Notes under the pieces: model-generated | Database searches by the model: none | What the model was told of the DNA's origin: nothing | Seen by the model: the letters and a program-made list of their open reading frames with translations, nothing else | Part shown: positions 32,815 to 41,424 of the stretch, one piece after another | How the letters are laid out: each line of letters starts with the position of its first letter | How positions within the stretch are numbered: the first letter of the stretch is position 1 | Made by a program: the position numbers and the translations under genes | Assembly (NCBI RefSeq): GCF_037327425.1 | Contig: NZ_CP147846.1 | Coordinates: 372,001 to 436,000, forward strand | DNA: 64,000 bases | Direction of reading: 5' to 3' | Origin: Rhodococcus sovatensis | Lineage (GTDB): Bacteria; Actinomycetota; Actinomycetes; Mycobacteriales; Mycobacteriaceae

Positions 32815-33669
32815 GTGACCAAAGATCGTCCTGCACCACCATTGCCCGAACGTCTCGACAGCCTCGTCGACGCCCATACCCATCTCGACGCTTGTGGTGC
32901 CTCCGACGCCGCGAGTGTCACTGCGATCCTCGACCGGGCCGAGTCCGTCGGTGTCGGGAGAGTCGTCACCGTTGCCGACGACCTGGAGGCTGCACGTTTC
33001 GCTGTGAACGCGGCGCACTGGGACTCTCGCGTCTGGGCAGCTACCGCGATTCACCCGACGCGCGCCAACGTGCTCACCGACGATGTCAAGGCCGAGATCG
33101 AGGCACTGTCGTCGGATCCCCGGGTGGTCGCAGTCGGGGAGACCGGGCTCGACTATTACTGGCCGGGGAAGCTCGACGGGTGCGCGAGCGTGTCGGAGCA
33201 GCACGACGGCTTTCGCTGGCACATCGACTTGGCCAAGCGGCTCCAGAAGCCGCTGATGATTCACAACCGCGAGGCCGACGACGATCTGCTGGCGGTGCTC
33301 CGAGCCGAGGGAGCGCCGGAGACCGTCATCTTCCATTGCTTCTCGTCCGGTCCGGACATGGCGCGTGCGTGTATCGACGCCGGGTACGTGCTCAGCCTGT
33401 CGGGGACGGTCAGCTTCAAGAATGCGCATGCGCTCCGCGAAGCCGCTGCGTTGATTCCCGACGACCAGTTGCTGGTGGAGACCGATGCGCCGTTCCTGAC
33501 GCCGCATCCTTTCCGCGGTGCGCCGAACGAGCCCTACTGCTTGCCATACACCGCGCGTGCACTCGCGGCGATTCGTGATCGAGATCCGGTGGAGTTGGCG
33601 GCGAAGGTAACGGCGAACGCGGAGAGGGTGTACGCGCTCACCGCCGTGCAGGTCGCAGGCCCTGAGTAA
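32815..33669 (+). CDS. tatD: TatD-family metal-dependent deoxyribonuclease
   Basis: A 284-residue TIM-barrel hydrolase. Metal ligands are visible in LVDAHTHLDACG, IHPTRAN, VVAVGETGLDYYW, PLMIHNREADDDL, VIFHCFSSGPDMA and LVETDAPFLTPHPF. TatD is a 3'-5' DNA exonuclease acting in DNA repair or turnover. GTG 32815 is taken because no other start fits the N-terminus; there is no strong ribosome site. The order metG-tatD-rpfB-ksgA-ispE is conserved in mycobacteria. Confidence 0.92.
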   Translation: MTKDRPAPPLPERLDSLVDAHTHLDACGASDAASVTAILDRAESVGVGRVVTVADDLEAARFAVNAAHWDSRVWAATAIHPTRANVLTDDVKAEIEALSSDPRVVAVGETGLDYYWPGKLDGCASVSEQHDGFRWHIDLAKRLQKPLMIHNREADDDLLAVLRAEGAPETVIFHCFSSGPDMARACIDAGYVLSLSGTVSFKNAHALREAAALIPDDQLLVETDAPFLTPHPFRGAPNEPYCLPYTARALAAIRDRDPVELAAKVTANAERVYALTAVQVAGPE

Positions 33670-33804
33670 GCAGTGACTGCCTGAGGTGATCGTCTGCGTA
33701 GTGCGGCGCAGAGTTGCGGGATGTCCACCGATTCGTTACCGTACCGTGATCCAGCCGGCAAACGTTCCGCGCAAAGGTAACGCCGACGATCTCAGGAATC
33801 ACTT

Positions 33805-34932
33805 GTGTCTAGTATCGCCCGCCTCAACTCCACCAGGTCGCTCACGTTGTACCTGGTGGTGGCCGCGCTGCTGGTAACGCTGATTGTCGGGGGCGCCACC
33901 GCAGTCGCTCGTCACAAAACGGTGACGATCGACGTCGATGGCGAAATGATCACGCTCAGCACGATGACTTCGGACGTCGACGGCGCGCTGCAGGCAGCCG
34001 GATACGAAGCAAGTGACAAGGATCTCGTAGCGCCCTCGGGCAAAGAACCTCTGTCGGATGGTGAGACGGTCGTCTACCGGCGCGCTCGCGAATTGAACGT
34101 GACGGTGGACGGCCAGCCTCAACAGATCTGGACGACGGCATTGACCGTCGACGAGGCACTTCAGCAGATGAACCTCGCCGAGGACGTGCACGTGTCGGCC
34201 TCGCGTGGCGAGCGGCTTCCACTCGAAGGCACCGAACTCGACGTCGCGCTCCCCAAGCAGGTCTCGCTCGTCGACGGCGCCGCTCCGGCCACTCCCGTGA
34301 CGCTGGCTGCGCCTACCGTGCGCGAATTGCTCGAAGAAGCAGGCACGCCGCTCGAACAGGCCGACTCGGTCACACCGGGCCCTGACGAGAAGGTTGCCGA
34401 CGGCGTCGAGATCGTCGTCACCCGTGACCGCACCGAAACGAAGACCGAGACCACCGATGTCGACCCGCCGGAGCAGCGCATCGAGGATCCGACGATGAAC
34501 ATGAGCCGAACCGTCGTCGAGAACCCCGGTGCCCCCGGACTCTCCGACATCACCTGGGAGATCAACACCGTCAACGGCGCCGAGGTCGGCCGCGAGAAGG
34601 TCGACGAGGACGTCAAGGTTCCGGCGCAACCGAAGGTCGTCCGCGTCGGTGCGAAGCCGGGTACAGAGGTCCCGCCCGTCGAGAACGGTGCGACGTGGGA
34701 TGCGCTCGCTCAGTGCGAGGCAACTGGCAACTGGGCGATCAACACCGGCAACGGCTTCTACGGTGGCGTGCAGTTCGATCAGAACACCTGGGAGCGCCAA
34801 GGCGGCCTCAAGTACGCACCACGCGCCGACCTCGCCACCCGCGAGGAGCAGATCGCCATCGCATCGGTGACGCAGAAGTCCCAGGGCTGGGGTGCATGGC
34901 CCGCATGCACCGCTCGCCTCGGCTACCGATGA
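33805..34932 (+). CDS. rpfB: Resuscitation-promoting factor RpfB
   Basis: A 375-residue cell-wall lytic enzyme. An N-terminal membrane helix or signal anchor lies at residues 12-36 (LTLYLVVAALLVTLIVGGAT). Three DUF348 modules follow (VTIDVDGEMITLSTM; LNVTVDGQPQQIWTT; VSLVDGAAPATPVTL), then a G5 domain (about 215-285), then the Rpf lysozyme-like catalytic domain with the Glu in WDALAQCEATGNWAINTGNG and YGGVQFDQNTW. It cleaves peptidoglycan glycan strands, promotes growth from dormancy and works with RipA in mycobacteria. Translation begins at GTG 33805 with AGGA upstream. No riboswitch was recognised upstream. Confidence 0.95.
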   Translation: MSSIARLNSTRSLTLYLVVAALLVTLIVGGATAVARHKTVTIDVDGEMITLSTMTSDVDGALQAAGYEASDKDLVAPSGKEPLSDGETVVYRRARELNVTVDGQPQQIWTTALTVDEALQQMNLAEDVHVSASRGERLPLEGTELDVALPKQVSLVDGAAPATPVTLAAPTVRELLEEAGTPLEQADSVTPGPDEKVADGVEIVVTRDRTETKTETTDVDPPEQRIEDPTMNMSRTVVENPGAPGLSDITWEINTVNGAEVGREKVDEDVKVPAQPKVVRVGAKPGTEVPPVENGATWDALAQCEATGNWAINTGNGFYGGVQFDQNTWERQGGLKYAPRADLATREEQIAIASVTQKSQGWGAWPACTARLGYR

Positions 34933-34984
34933 CCCACTCACTCCGCGGGCCCCGGGTCTGGAACAGGTGCGTAGAGTTTTCACA

Positions 34985-35860
34985 GTGCTTGAACATGTGA
35001 GGGAACCTGCGGCGCTGCTCGGTCCCGCAGAAGTACGATCTCTCGCCGCCGAGTTGGACGTACGGCCCACCAAGTCGCTCGGACAGAACTTCGTCCACGA
35101 CGCCAACACCGTGCGCCGCATCGTCGTCTCCGCCGGCGTCGGGGGAGCGGACACCGTTCTCGAAGTCGGCCCGGGTCTCGGATCGCTGACGCTCGCGCTT
35201 CTCGACGTCGCCGACGCCGTCATCGCCGTCGAGATCGATCCCAAGCTCGCCGGGCGGCTCCCGCAGACCGTAGCCGAGCGTGCCCCCTCGCATACCGAGC
35301 AACTCACGGTGGTCGAGTTCGACGCCCTCCGAGTGACCGCGTCGGACATCCCGGGTGAGCCGACGGCGCTGGTGGCGAACCTGCCGTACAACGTGGCCGT
35401 CCCAGTTCTGCTTCACCTCTTCTCCGAACTGCCCTCCCTGCGCACAGCCATGGTGATGGTCCAGGCAGAGGTAGCCGACCGGTTGGCCGCCGATCCGGGT
35501 AGCAAGATCTACGGCATCCCCAGCGTCAAGGCGAACTTCTTCGGAACCGTGAAACGCGCAGGTTCGGTAGGCCGTTCGGTGTTCTGGCCGGTGCCGAAAG
35601 TGGAGTCGGGGCTCGTTCGGATCGATCGGTACGCCGAGCCACCATGGTCGATGGACGACGCCCATCGACGGAAGGTCTTCGCCGTGGTCGACGCTGCCTT
35701 CGCGCAGCGCCGCAAGACACTGCGTGCCGCACTCGCTGGCTGGGCCGGATCGCCCGTCGAGGCGGAGCGGCGTCTTCGGGAGGCAGACATCGACCCCTCG
35801 GCACGCGGGGAGACACTCGACGCCGCCGCGTTCGTCAGGTTGGCGGGAACGCGCCCCTGA
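34985..35860 (+). CDS. ksgA: 16S rRNA (A1518/A1519) dimethyltransferase KsgA/RsmA
   Basis: A 291-residue SAM methyltransferase that dimethylates two adjacent adenines in helix 45 of 16S rRNA. It has RPTKSLGQNFVHDANTVRRI at the N-terminus, the SAM loop VLEVGPGLGSLTLAL, VIAVEIDPKLAG, and the catalytic NLPYNVAVPVLLHL, with VFWPVPKVESGLVRI near the end. GTG 34985 is the most likely of several close starts. The TGA stop lies in a 16-base direct repeat that recurs 24 bases later. Loss of this enzyme causes kasugamycin resistance in other bacteria. Confidence 0.95.
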   Translation: MLEHVREPAALLGPAEVRSLAAELDVRPTKSLGQNFVHDANTVRRIVVSAGVGGADTVLEVGPGLGSLTLALLDVADAVIAVEIDPKLAGRLPQTVAERAPSHTEQLTVVEFDALRVTASDIPGEPTALVANLPYNVAVPVLLHLFSELPSLRTAMVMVQAEVADRLAADPGSKIYGIPSVKANFFGTVKRAGSVGRSVFWPVPKVESGLVRIDRYAEPPWSMDDAHRRKVFAVVDAAFAQRRKTLRAALAGWAGSPVEAERRLREADIDPSARGETLDAAAFVRLAGTRP

Positions 35861-35908
35861 TCGCCTTGGCCGCCGGCCTTCTGATCGCCTTGGCCGGCCC
35901 CTGATCGC
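35857..35908 (+). repeat. Direct repeats over the ksgA stop codon
   Basis: CTGATCGCCTTGGCCG stands at 35857-35872, where its TGA is the ksgA stop, and again at 35881-35896; a partial CTGATCGC at 35901-35908 runs into family A copy A3. GGCCGCCGGCC between them can form a small hairpin. Confidence 0.75.
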
Positions 35909-35958
35909 TTGAATGGTCCATTCATACGGTTAGATAGCTTCCGTGGTTCATTCAAGCG
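35906..35958. repeat. Family A palindromic element, copy A3
   Basis: Exactly 53 bases, inverted with respect to A1 and A2, with identical 10-base ends and the inner sequence ATACGGTTAGATAGCTT, which is the complement of the A1/A2 core with a few changes. Its right end holds the minus-strand stop (TCA at 35952-35954) of the WYL regulator. Confidence 0.9.
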
Positions 35959-36932
35959 GGCAGCTCGAGGGCAGAGCTGTACCGCCGACTGAGCAGCGCA
36001 TGCCTTTCCGCCATCCGAGCACATTCCTCACGCAGCTCCGGCGGATCGAGGACGGTGAAGTCGGTGTCGAAAGCGGACAACCACCGCGCGATCGACGGCA
36101 GCGAATCCCCGGACAAGATGATGGTGCAGGCGTCGTCGCCGCTCGATTCGAGGGTTCCCCACTCCTCGTCGACCATCGGCGCGATGGTCTGGATCGAGGC
36201 GTGCAGCTTTATTCTCGCCTGCACCTGGCTGAATGCGCGGTCGATTCCGGCGGCGACGAATGCCGCGGCGCCGCCGGTCGGAAGTTCCCGCGGGGAAAAG
36301 CGAGGGCCCGTCGGGATCTTCGGTTGCAGTCGGTCGACGCGGAAGGATCGCCAGTCCTCGCGCATAAGATCCCATCCGAGCAGGTACCAGCGGGCACCAG
36401 CCCGAACGAGGCTGTACGGCTCCACCTCGCGGCGGGCTTCGGTTCCGTCGTGCGTGCGGTAGTCGAATCGCAGACGTTCGTGGTTGTGACAGACACCGGC
36501 GACGACCGACAGGACCGACGCGTCCACCGCAGATCGTGGGGGCCTTTCGACGACATCGATACGTAGGGCGTCGAGCCGGTGCCGGATGCGCGACGGCATG
36601 ACCTGACGTAGCTTCGTCAGAGCCCGCAACGAAGCCTCTCCGATGCCTGCGACCGAGTCGGTTGCCGCGGACTGCAGCCCGAACGCCACCGCGAGGGCCT
36701 CGTCGTCGTCGAGCAGCAGCGGCGGCATCTCGGCGCCCGCTCCGAGTTGATAGCCGCCTCCGACTCCTGCCGTCGCGTTGACCGGGTACCCGATCTCGCG
36801 CAGCTTGTCGACGTCGCGCCGCACCGTCCGAGGTGTCACCGCAAGCCGTTCGGCCAAGTCCGCACCCGCCCAGTCTCGACGTGTCTGGAGCAGAGACAAC
36901 AACTTGAGCAATCGCGCCGATGTTTCCCGCAT
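35952..36932 (-). CDS. WYL-domain transcriptional regulator with HTH_11
   Basis: A 326-residue regulator. The winged helix is SARLLKLLSLLQTRRDWAGA and LAERLAVTPRTVRRDVDKL with the wing GVGGGYQLG. The WYL domain contains the ligand-binding segment REVEPYSLVRAGARWYLLGW, which ends in the characteristic Trp-Tyr-Leu, and the C-terminal WCX region ends SSALELPA. Such proteins sense nucleic-acid-like or other ligands and repress their own or defence-related genes; no target is evident. The stop is inside repeat A3. It is divergent from ispE. Confidence 0.88.
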   Translation of the reverse strand: MRETSARLLKLLSLLQTRRDWAGADLAERLAVTPRTVRRDVDKLREIGYPVNATAGVGGGYQLGAGAEMPPLLLDDDEALAVAFGLQSAATDSVAGIGEASLRALTKLRQVMPSRIRHRLDALRIDVVERPPRSAVDASVLSVVAGVCHNHERLRFDYRTHDGTEARREVEPYSLVRAGARWYLLGWDLMREDWRSFRVDRLQPKIPTGPRFSPRELPTGGAAAFVAAGIDRAFSQVQARIKLHASIQTIAPMVDEEWGTLESSGDDACTIILSGDSLPSIARWLSAFDTDFTVLDPPELREECARMAERHALLSRRYSSALELPA

Positions 36933-37018
36933 ACATAGATACTGACATCGATTGCGGACTGTTCCTGTCCTCGATGCTGGTTCTTGCCGACCCTGTTTCT
37001 CCGATACTGTTGACTACC

Positions 37019-37954
37019 GTGCTATCAGTCGTCCACAGCCCCGTCGTTGTCCGGGCTCCATCGAAGGTCAACCTGCACCTGTCGGTGGGTGATCTGCGTG
37101 ACGACGGCTATCACGAACTCACGACGGTGTTCCAGGCCCTGTCGCTGTCCGACGAGATCTCGGTGGTGCCGTCGCAGGGTCTGCGCGTCAACGTCAAGGG
37201 CGCCGATGCCACGAAGGTCCCGACGGACGAGCGAAACCTCGTATGGAAGGCCGCCGTGCTCCTGGCCGACTCGGTCGGTCGTGAACCACTCGTCGAGATC
37301 ACCATCGACAAGGGCATTCCGGTTGCGGGTGGCATGGCCGGTGGTAGCTCCGATGCGGCCGCCACTCTCGTCGCACTCGACGCGATGTGGAAGTTGGATT
37401 TATCCCGTAGCGAACTGACCGACCTCGCCGCGAAGCTGGGAAGCGACGTCCCGTTCGTTCTGCACGGCGGCACCGCGGTCGGAACCGGGCGCGGCGAGAA
37501 GCTGCTCCCGGTGTTGTCCCGCAACACGTTCCATTGGGTTCTTGCGCTGGCCAAGGGCGGATTGCAGACTCCGGCGGTGTTCGGCGAGTTGGACGAACTC
37601 AGGTCCAAGGGCAGCCCGCCTCGCATCGGCGCGCCCGACGCGCTGATGCAGGCGCTCGCCAGCGGTGATGCGCACGCACTTGCGCCATTGCTGGGCAACG
37701 ACCTTCAGGCCGCGGCGACATCGCTGCTTCCGCAATTGCGCCGAACGCTGCGCGCGGGCGTGGCTGCGGGGGCGCTGGCCGGAATCGTGTCCGGCTCCGG
37801 TCCTACGTGTGCATTCCTGTGCGCCGACGCCGACACCGCTGTGTCGGTCAGCGCTGAACTGTCCGGTGCGGGTGTCTGCCGCACGGTGCGTGTCGCGAGC
37901 GGTCCCGTTCCCGGTGCTCGCGTTGTTACTAGTGAATCGATTGGTTTCCCCTGA
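37019..37954 (+). CDS. ispE: 4-diphosphocytidyl-2-C-methyl-D-erythritol kinase IspE
   Basis: A 311-residue GHMP kinase of the MEP isoprenoid pathway. It has VRAPSKVNLHLSVGDLRDDG followed by YHELTTVFQALSLSDE (substrate site), the ATP loop PVAGGMAGGSSDAAATLVAL and the C-terminal GIVSGSGPTCAFLC. GTG 37019 is used; it lacks a ribosome site, and GATACT just upstream may mean a leaderless message. The stop overlaps the ABC-F start (TGATG), so the two proteins are co-translated. Confidence 0.94.
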   Translation: MLSVVHSPVVVRAPSKVNLHLSVGDLRDDGYHELTTVFQALSLSDEISVVPSQGLRVNVKGADATKVPTDERNLVWKAAVLLADSVGREPLVEITIDKGIPVAGGMAGGSSDAAATLVALDAMWKLDLSRSELTDLAAKLGSDVPFVLHGGTAVGTGRGEKLLPVLSRNTFHWVLALAKGGLQTPAVFGELDELRSKGSPPRIGAPDALMQALASGDAHALAPLLGNDLQAAATSLLPQLRRTLRAGVAAGALAGIVSGSGPTCAFLCADADTAVSVSAELSGAGVCRTVRVASGPVPGARVVTSESIGFP

Positions 37955-39750
37955 TGGTCAATCTCGTCAATCTCGAAAACGTCTCCAAGTCCTTCGGCGT
38001 GAAGCCGCTGCTCGACGGCGTGTCCCTCGGCGTCCAGGAGGGCGAACGCATCGGCATGGTCGGCCTCAACGGCGGCGGCAAGACGACGACACTCGAAGTG
38101 CTCGCGGGCATCGAACCACCCGATTCCGGTCGCGTGAGCCGCGTGGGCGGACTCCGCATGGCGGTCGTGACGCAGCGCGGGGTATTGCCGCCCGGGTCGA
38201 CCGTCGGGCAGGTAGTGCTCGACCCGCTCGACATGGCCGAGCACGAGTGGGCCGGGGACTCGCGCGTCCGAAACATCCTGACGGGCATCGGAATCGCTGA
38301 CCTCGGACCGGCAGGCAGTTCGGGTCTCGACGCCCCGATCGACAACCTGTCCGGCGGCGAGCGTCGCCGTGTCGCTCTGGCAGCCGCGCTGGTTCAGGAT
38401 CTCGATCTGCTCGTACTCGACGAGCCGACCAACCATCTCGACGTCGAGGGTGTGCAATGGCTTGCCGCGCACCTGGTGTCGCGTCGCAGCGCGCTCGTCG
38501 TCGTCACTCACGATCGATGGTTCCTCGACACCGTCGCCAATCGCACGTGGGAAGTGGTCGGCGGCGGTGTCGAGGCCTACGAGGGTGGCTACAACGACTG
38601 GGTGTTCGCGCGGGCCGAGCGGTCCCGCCAGGCCGACGCATCCGAGGAGCGGCGACGCAACCTCGCGCGCAAGGAACTGGCCTGGCTGCGCCGTGGCGCT
38701 CCGGCGCGTACCTCCAAGCCGAAGTACCGCATCGAGGCGGCCGAGGCTCTGATCGCCGACGTTCCCGCCCCGCGTGACTCCGTCGCGCTGTCCTCGTTTG
38801 CTCAGCGCCGGCTGGGTAAGGTCGTCATCGAGCTCGAGGACGCGCGCCTGGAGACCCCTGACGGCCGCGAATTGGTCAAGGACTTCACCTGGCGTCTGGC
38901 TCCCGGTGAGCGCGTCGGTCTCGTCGGCGTCAACGGGTCCGGTAAGACGACGATGCTCCGCACGCTCGCCGGTGAACTGCAGCCCGCTGCCGGTAAGCGC
39001 ATCCAGGGCCAGACGGTCAAGATCGGTTGGCTGAAGCAGGAGTTGGACGACCTTCCCAAGAAGCTGCGTGTTCTCGATGCGGTCAAGGAAGTGGCCGAGC
39101 GGATCACCCTGGGCGACAAAGAGATTTCTGCTGGGCAACTCGCGGAGCGGCTCGGCTTCACCCCGGCGCGTCAGCGCACCCCGGTCGGAGATCTCTCCGG
39201 CGGTGAGCGTCGTCGGCTGCAGCTGACTCGCGTGTTGATGGCCGAGCCGAACGTGCTGCTGCTCGACGAGCCCACCAATGATTTGGACATCGACACCCTG
39301 CAGCAGCTCGAGGACATCCTCGACGGTTGGGCGGGCACTCTCGTCGTCATCAGCCACGACCGGTATCTGATCGAGCGCATCTGCGACTCGACGTGGGCCT
39401 TGTTCGGTGACGGAAAACTGACCAACCTGCCCGGTGGCATCGAGGAGTACCTGCGTCGGCGTTCCGTCATCGCGGCCGATGCAACCCCCGATTCACTCAC
39501 TACGGGCGGAACCGCAAAGAAGGCCGTGCGCGACGCGGCCTCGGAGCGGGCGGCACGCAAGGAGCTGAGCAAGCTCGAGAAGCTCGTCGTCCGGTTGTCC
39601 GATCGCGAGATCGCGCTGCATGCCGAACTGGTGACGGCTGCGTCGGATTCGGGCAAGCTACTCGAACTCGATACCGAGCTCAAGAAGGTGCTCGCCGATA
39701 AGCATGTCGCAGAAGAGCGCTGGATGGAATTGGCCGCTGAGCTGGATTAG
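37954..39750 (+). CDS. ABC-F family ATPase (ribosome-associated type)
   Basis: A 598-residue protein with two ABC ATPase cassettes and no membrane domain. Cassette 1 has GMVGLNGGGKTTTLEVLAG, NLSGGERRRVALAAAL and DLLVLDEPTNHLD. Cassette 2 has VGLVGVNGSGKTTMLRTLAG, DLSGGERRRLQLTRVL and LLLDEPTNDLDI. The linker is basic and rich in Arg/Glu (RSRQADASEERRRNLARKEL), and a Lys-rich coiled-coil tail follows (about residues 525-598). ABC-F proteins act on the ribosome E site in translation rescue or antibiotic resistance. The tail recalls Uup. It is coupled to ispE by overlapping stop and start codons. Confidence 0.9.
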   Translation: MVNLVNLENVSKSFGVKPLLDGVSLGVQEGERIGMVGLNGGGKTTTLEVLAGIEPPDSGRVSRVGGLRMAVVTQRGVLPPGSTVGQVVLDPLDMAEHEWAGDSRVRNILTGIGIADLGPAGSSGLDAPIDNLSGGERRRVALAAALVQDLDLLVLDEPTNHLDVEGVQWLAAHLVSRRSALVVVTHDRWFLDTVANRTWEVVGGGVEAYEGGYNDWVFARAERSRQADASEERRRNLARKELAWLRRGAPARTSKPKYRIEAAEALIADVPAPRDSVALSSFAQRRLGKVVIELEDARLETPDGRELVKDFTWRLAPGERVGLVGVNGSGKTTMLRTLAGELQPAAGKRIQGQTVKIGWLKQELDDLPKKLRVLDAVKEVAERITLGDKEISAGQLAERLGFTPARQRTPVGDLSGGERRRLQLTRVLMAEPNVLLLDEPTNDLDIDTLQQLEDILDGWAGTLVVISHDRYLIERICDSTWALFGDGKLTNLPGGIEEYLRRRSVIAADATPDSLTTGGTAKKAVRDAASERAARKELSKLEKLVVRLSDREIALHAELVTAASDSGKLLELDTELKKVLADKHVAEERWMELAAELD

Positions 39751-39785
39751 CGCCGCCGGTTGCGATCGATACGTACGGTGTGAGG

Positions 39786-40487
39786 ATGGGAACTGGATCG
39801 CACACGACGGCAAGTTCCGTCGTCAGAACAGCGCTCGGATCCGACTTCGACAAGTTGCACCCGAAGGTTCAGTGGCGTTTCGGTTTGTCCTCCGCGGACA
39901 ACAGGTGCCAGCTGGGCGTCGGGGTCATGGAAGAGATGCGGCACTCCGCACTGGTGCCGCCCCCGGTTCTGTGGCTCGGAGCCCGACGCGGCCTGTTCCC
40001 GGCAGGGAAGGCGAACGACGTCCCGTTCACCATCGCGAACTACGCCTACGTCGACGACATCGGCCGGGAGACGCTCGCGTTCGTACGCAGGTTCGCCTTC
40101 GCCGGCAAGCCGCAGGGAATGAACTCGATCATGGTGACTCCTGCTCGCACAGCGACACCTGACTTCGCGCTCGACTACCTCGGGTACTCCTCGGACATGA
40201 TCGTCCACACACAGTGCAGCGTCGACAGCGACGGCAGTCTGGTGCTCGACAGTGACGCGCCGCGAGTCCTCGGTGTTCGTATCCCGCAATTCGCTTCGGC
40301 GCTGACGTCGGCTCGCGAATGGTGGGACGAGAGCGAGCAGCGCCACCGCATTCGAATCGACGTGACGAGCAAGACACTCGGCACGCTGTTCCATTATCAC
40401 GGGTGGTTCACGGCAGAAGACCGCTCGTGCACAGCGTCGGAGATCCCCGAAGATGCAGTGCCGTCCCGGCTCGTCGAGCGAGAATGA
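39786..40487 (+). CDS. DUF4166 domain protein
   Basis: A 233-residue protein of the DUF4166 group, recognised by GSDFDKLHPKVQWRFGLSS near the start, LGVGVMEEMRHSALVPPPVL in the middle, and YLGYSSDMIVHTQCSVD and TKTLGTLFHYHGWFTAED-like segments toward the end (here SKTLGTLFHYHGWFTAED). The fold appears beta-rich and lipocalin-like; the function is unknown. ATG 39786 is chosen; GTG 39780, with no good ribosome site either, is possible. It follows the ABC-F gene after 35 bases on the same strand. Confidence 0.78.
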   Translation: MGTGSHTTASSVVRTALGSDFDKLHPKVQWRFGLSSADNRCQLGVGVMEEMRHSALVPPPVLWLGARRGLFPAGKANDVPFTIANYAYVDDIGRETLAFVRRFAFAGKPQGMNSIMVTPARTATPDFALDYLGYSSDMIVHTQCSVDSDGSLVLDSDAPRVLGVRIPQFASALTSAREWWDESEQRHRIRIDVTSKTLGTLFHYHGWFTAEDRSCTASEIPEDAVPSRLVERE

Positions 40488-40562
40488 TTCGGGCACAGCA
40501 AGGAACCCTCTGGTACTGGAACTAGCCCAGCCAGAGGCGTTCCGACGCCAAGTCTTACAGGA

Positions 40563-41198
40563 TCAGCGGTAGCCCTTGGCAGGGTTGAGCAGATCGAGGA
40601 CGATGGTCTGACCGTTGGACCGGACGTGGATCTCCGGGTTCTGAAGGCCACCGGAGACGAGGTATTCGCCCAGAAGCTGCAGGAGCTCGTCAGGTCCGAC
40701 CGAGGTGTCGGGGGTACGGATGTCGCCGGTGCGGCTGCCCAGCTCGTTCTGCGTCAGGCGGCCGGCGATTCGCACCGATGCAACGCCCATCGCAGTACGA
40801 CGGTCCGGAGCGCCGCCGCGTCCGGTGCCCGTGGGGGTGGCGCTTGCGTTGGCGGCGGACGAATGAGTGGAACGGCCGTTTGTAGGCAGGCCGTGCTCGG
40901 AGATCTGATCGCTAGTAGTCACTTCAACCTCGTTCGAATCCTTGGAGGGCTGCTTTGGCGTCGTGCTGGGGTCGTGCTTCGTCACGGTCTTCGATGCGGT
41001 CTTCTCGCCGGTCTCGGGTGGAACTGCTGTCGCATCGTCGGTCGGTTCGGTGGCTGCGGCCTCCGCCTTCTCCTCGGGTGCGTCCGACTTCGACGGTGAC
41101 ACTCCGACGGCCAACTTCGGCGTAGGCGTGCTCAAACGATGAGCCGGTGCCTGACCGATCTTGATTCCCGCCAGCGGATAGCTGGATCCCTGCGTCAT
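40563..41198 (-). CDS. Low-complexity protein of unknown function
   Basis: A 211-residue protein. The first 120 residues are disordered and rich in Ala, Glu, Pro, Ser, Thr and Lys (KSDAPEEKAEAAATEPTDDA; TVTKHDPSTTPKQPSKDS). The C-terminal 80 residues look folded: MGVASVRIAGRLTQNELGS, GPDELLQLLGEYLVSGGLQN and IHVRSNGQTIVLDLLNPAKG. No signal peptide or membrane helix is present. ATG 41198 has AGGG upstream. The gene stands downstream of prfC on the same strand after a 226-base gap with no gene. I recognise no family. Confidence 0.6.
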   Translation of the reverse strand: MTQGSSYPLAGIKIGQAPAHRLSTPTPKLAVGVSPSKSDAPEEKAEAAATEPTDDATAVPPETGEKTASKTVTKHDPSTTPKQPSKDSNEVEVTTSDQISEHGLPTNGRSTHSSAANASATPTGTGRGGAPDRRTAMGVASVRIAGRLTQNELGSRTGDIRTPDTSVGPDELLQLLGEYLVSGGLQNPEIHVRSNGQTIVLDLLNPAKGYR

Positions 41199-41424
41199 AG
41201 CGAACCCTGTGTCATTGCCAACCCCACATCGGATGTTTGAAGCTCTTCGGATACGTGAACCCCGCGACTGCCGAGAAACATACTCGAAGTCCGTTCGGAC
41301 CACCGAAGAATAACACTTCACCGGTTTATGGGGATATCTTGGGAATATTGTGTCCGTTTTGCACGCGGACAGGCATCGCACAGCCACACCCCATGAACCT
41401 GAGCGTCGAGCAGTTGGATCAGAG

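Noticed and set aside
33670..33804. c-di-AMP (ydaO) riboswitch before rpfB
   Set aside because: Such elements precede some rpf genes, but none of its conserved stretches could be found here.
37705..39357. 550-residue minus-strand frame
   Set aside because: It is antisense to the ABC-F gene; no domain is visible.
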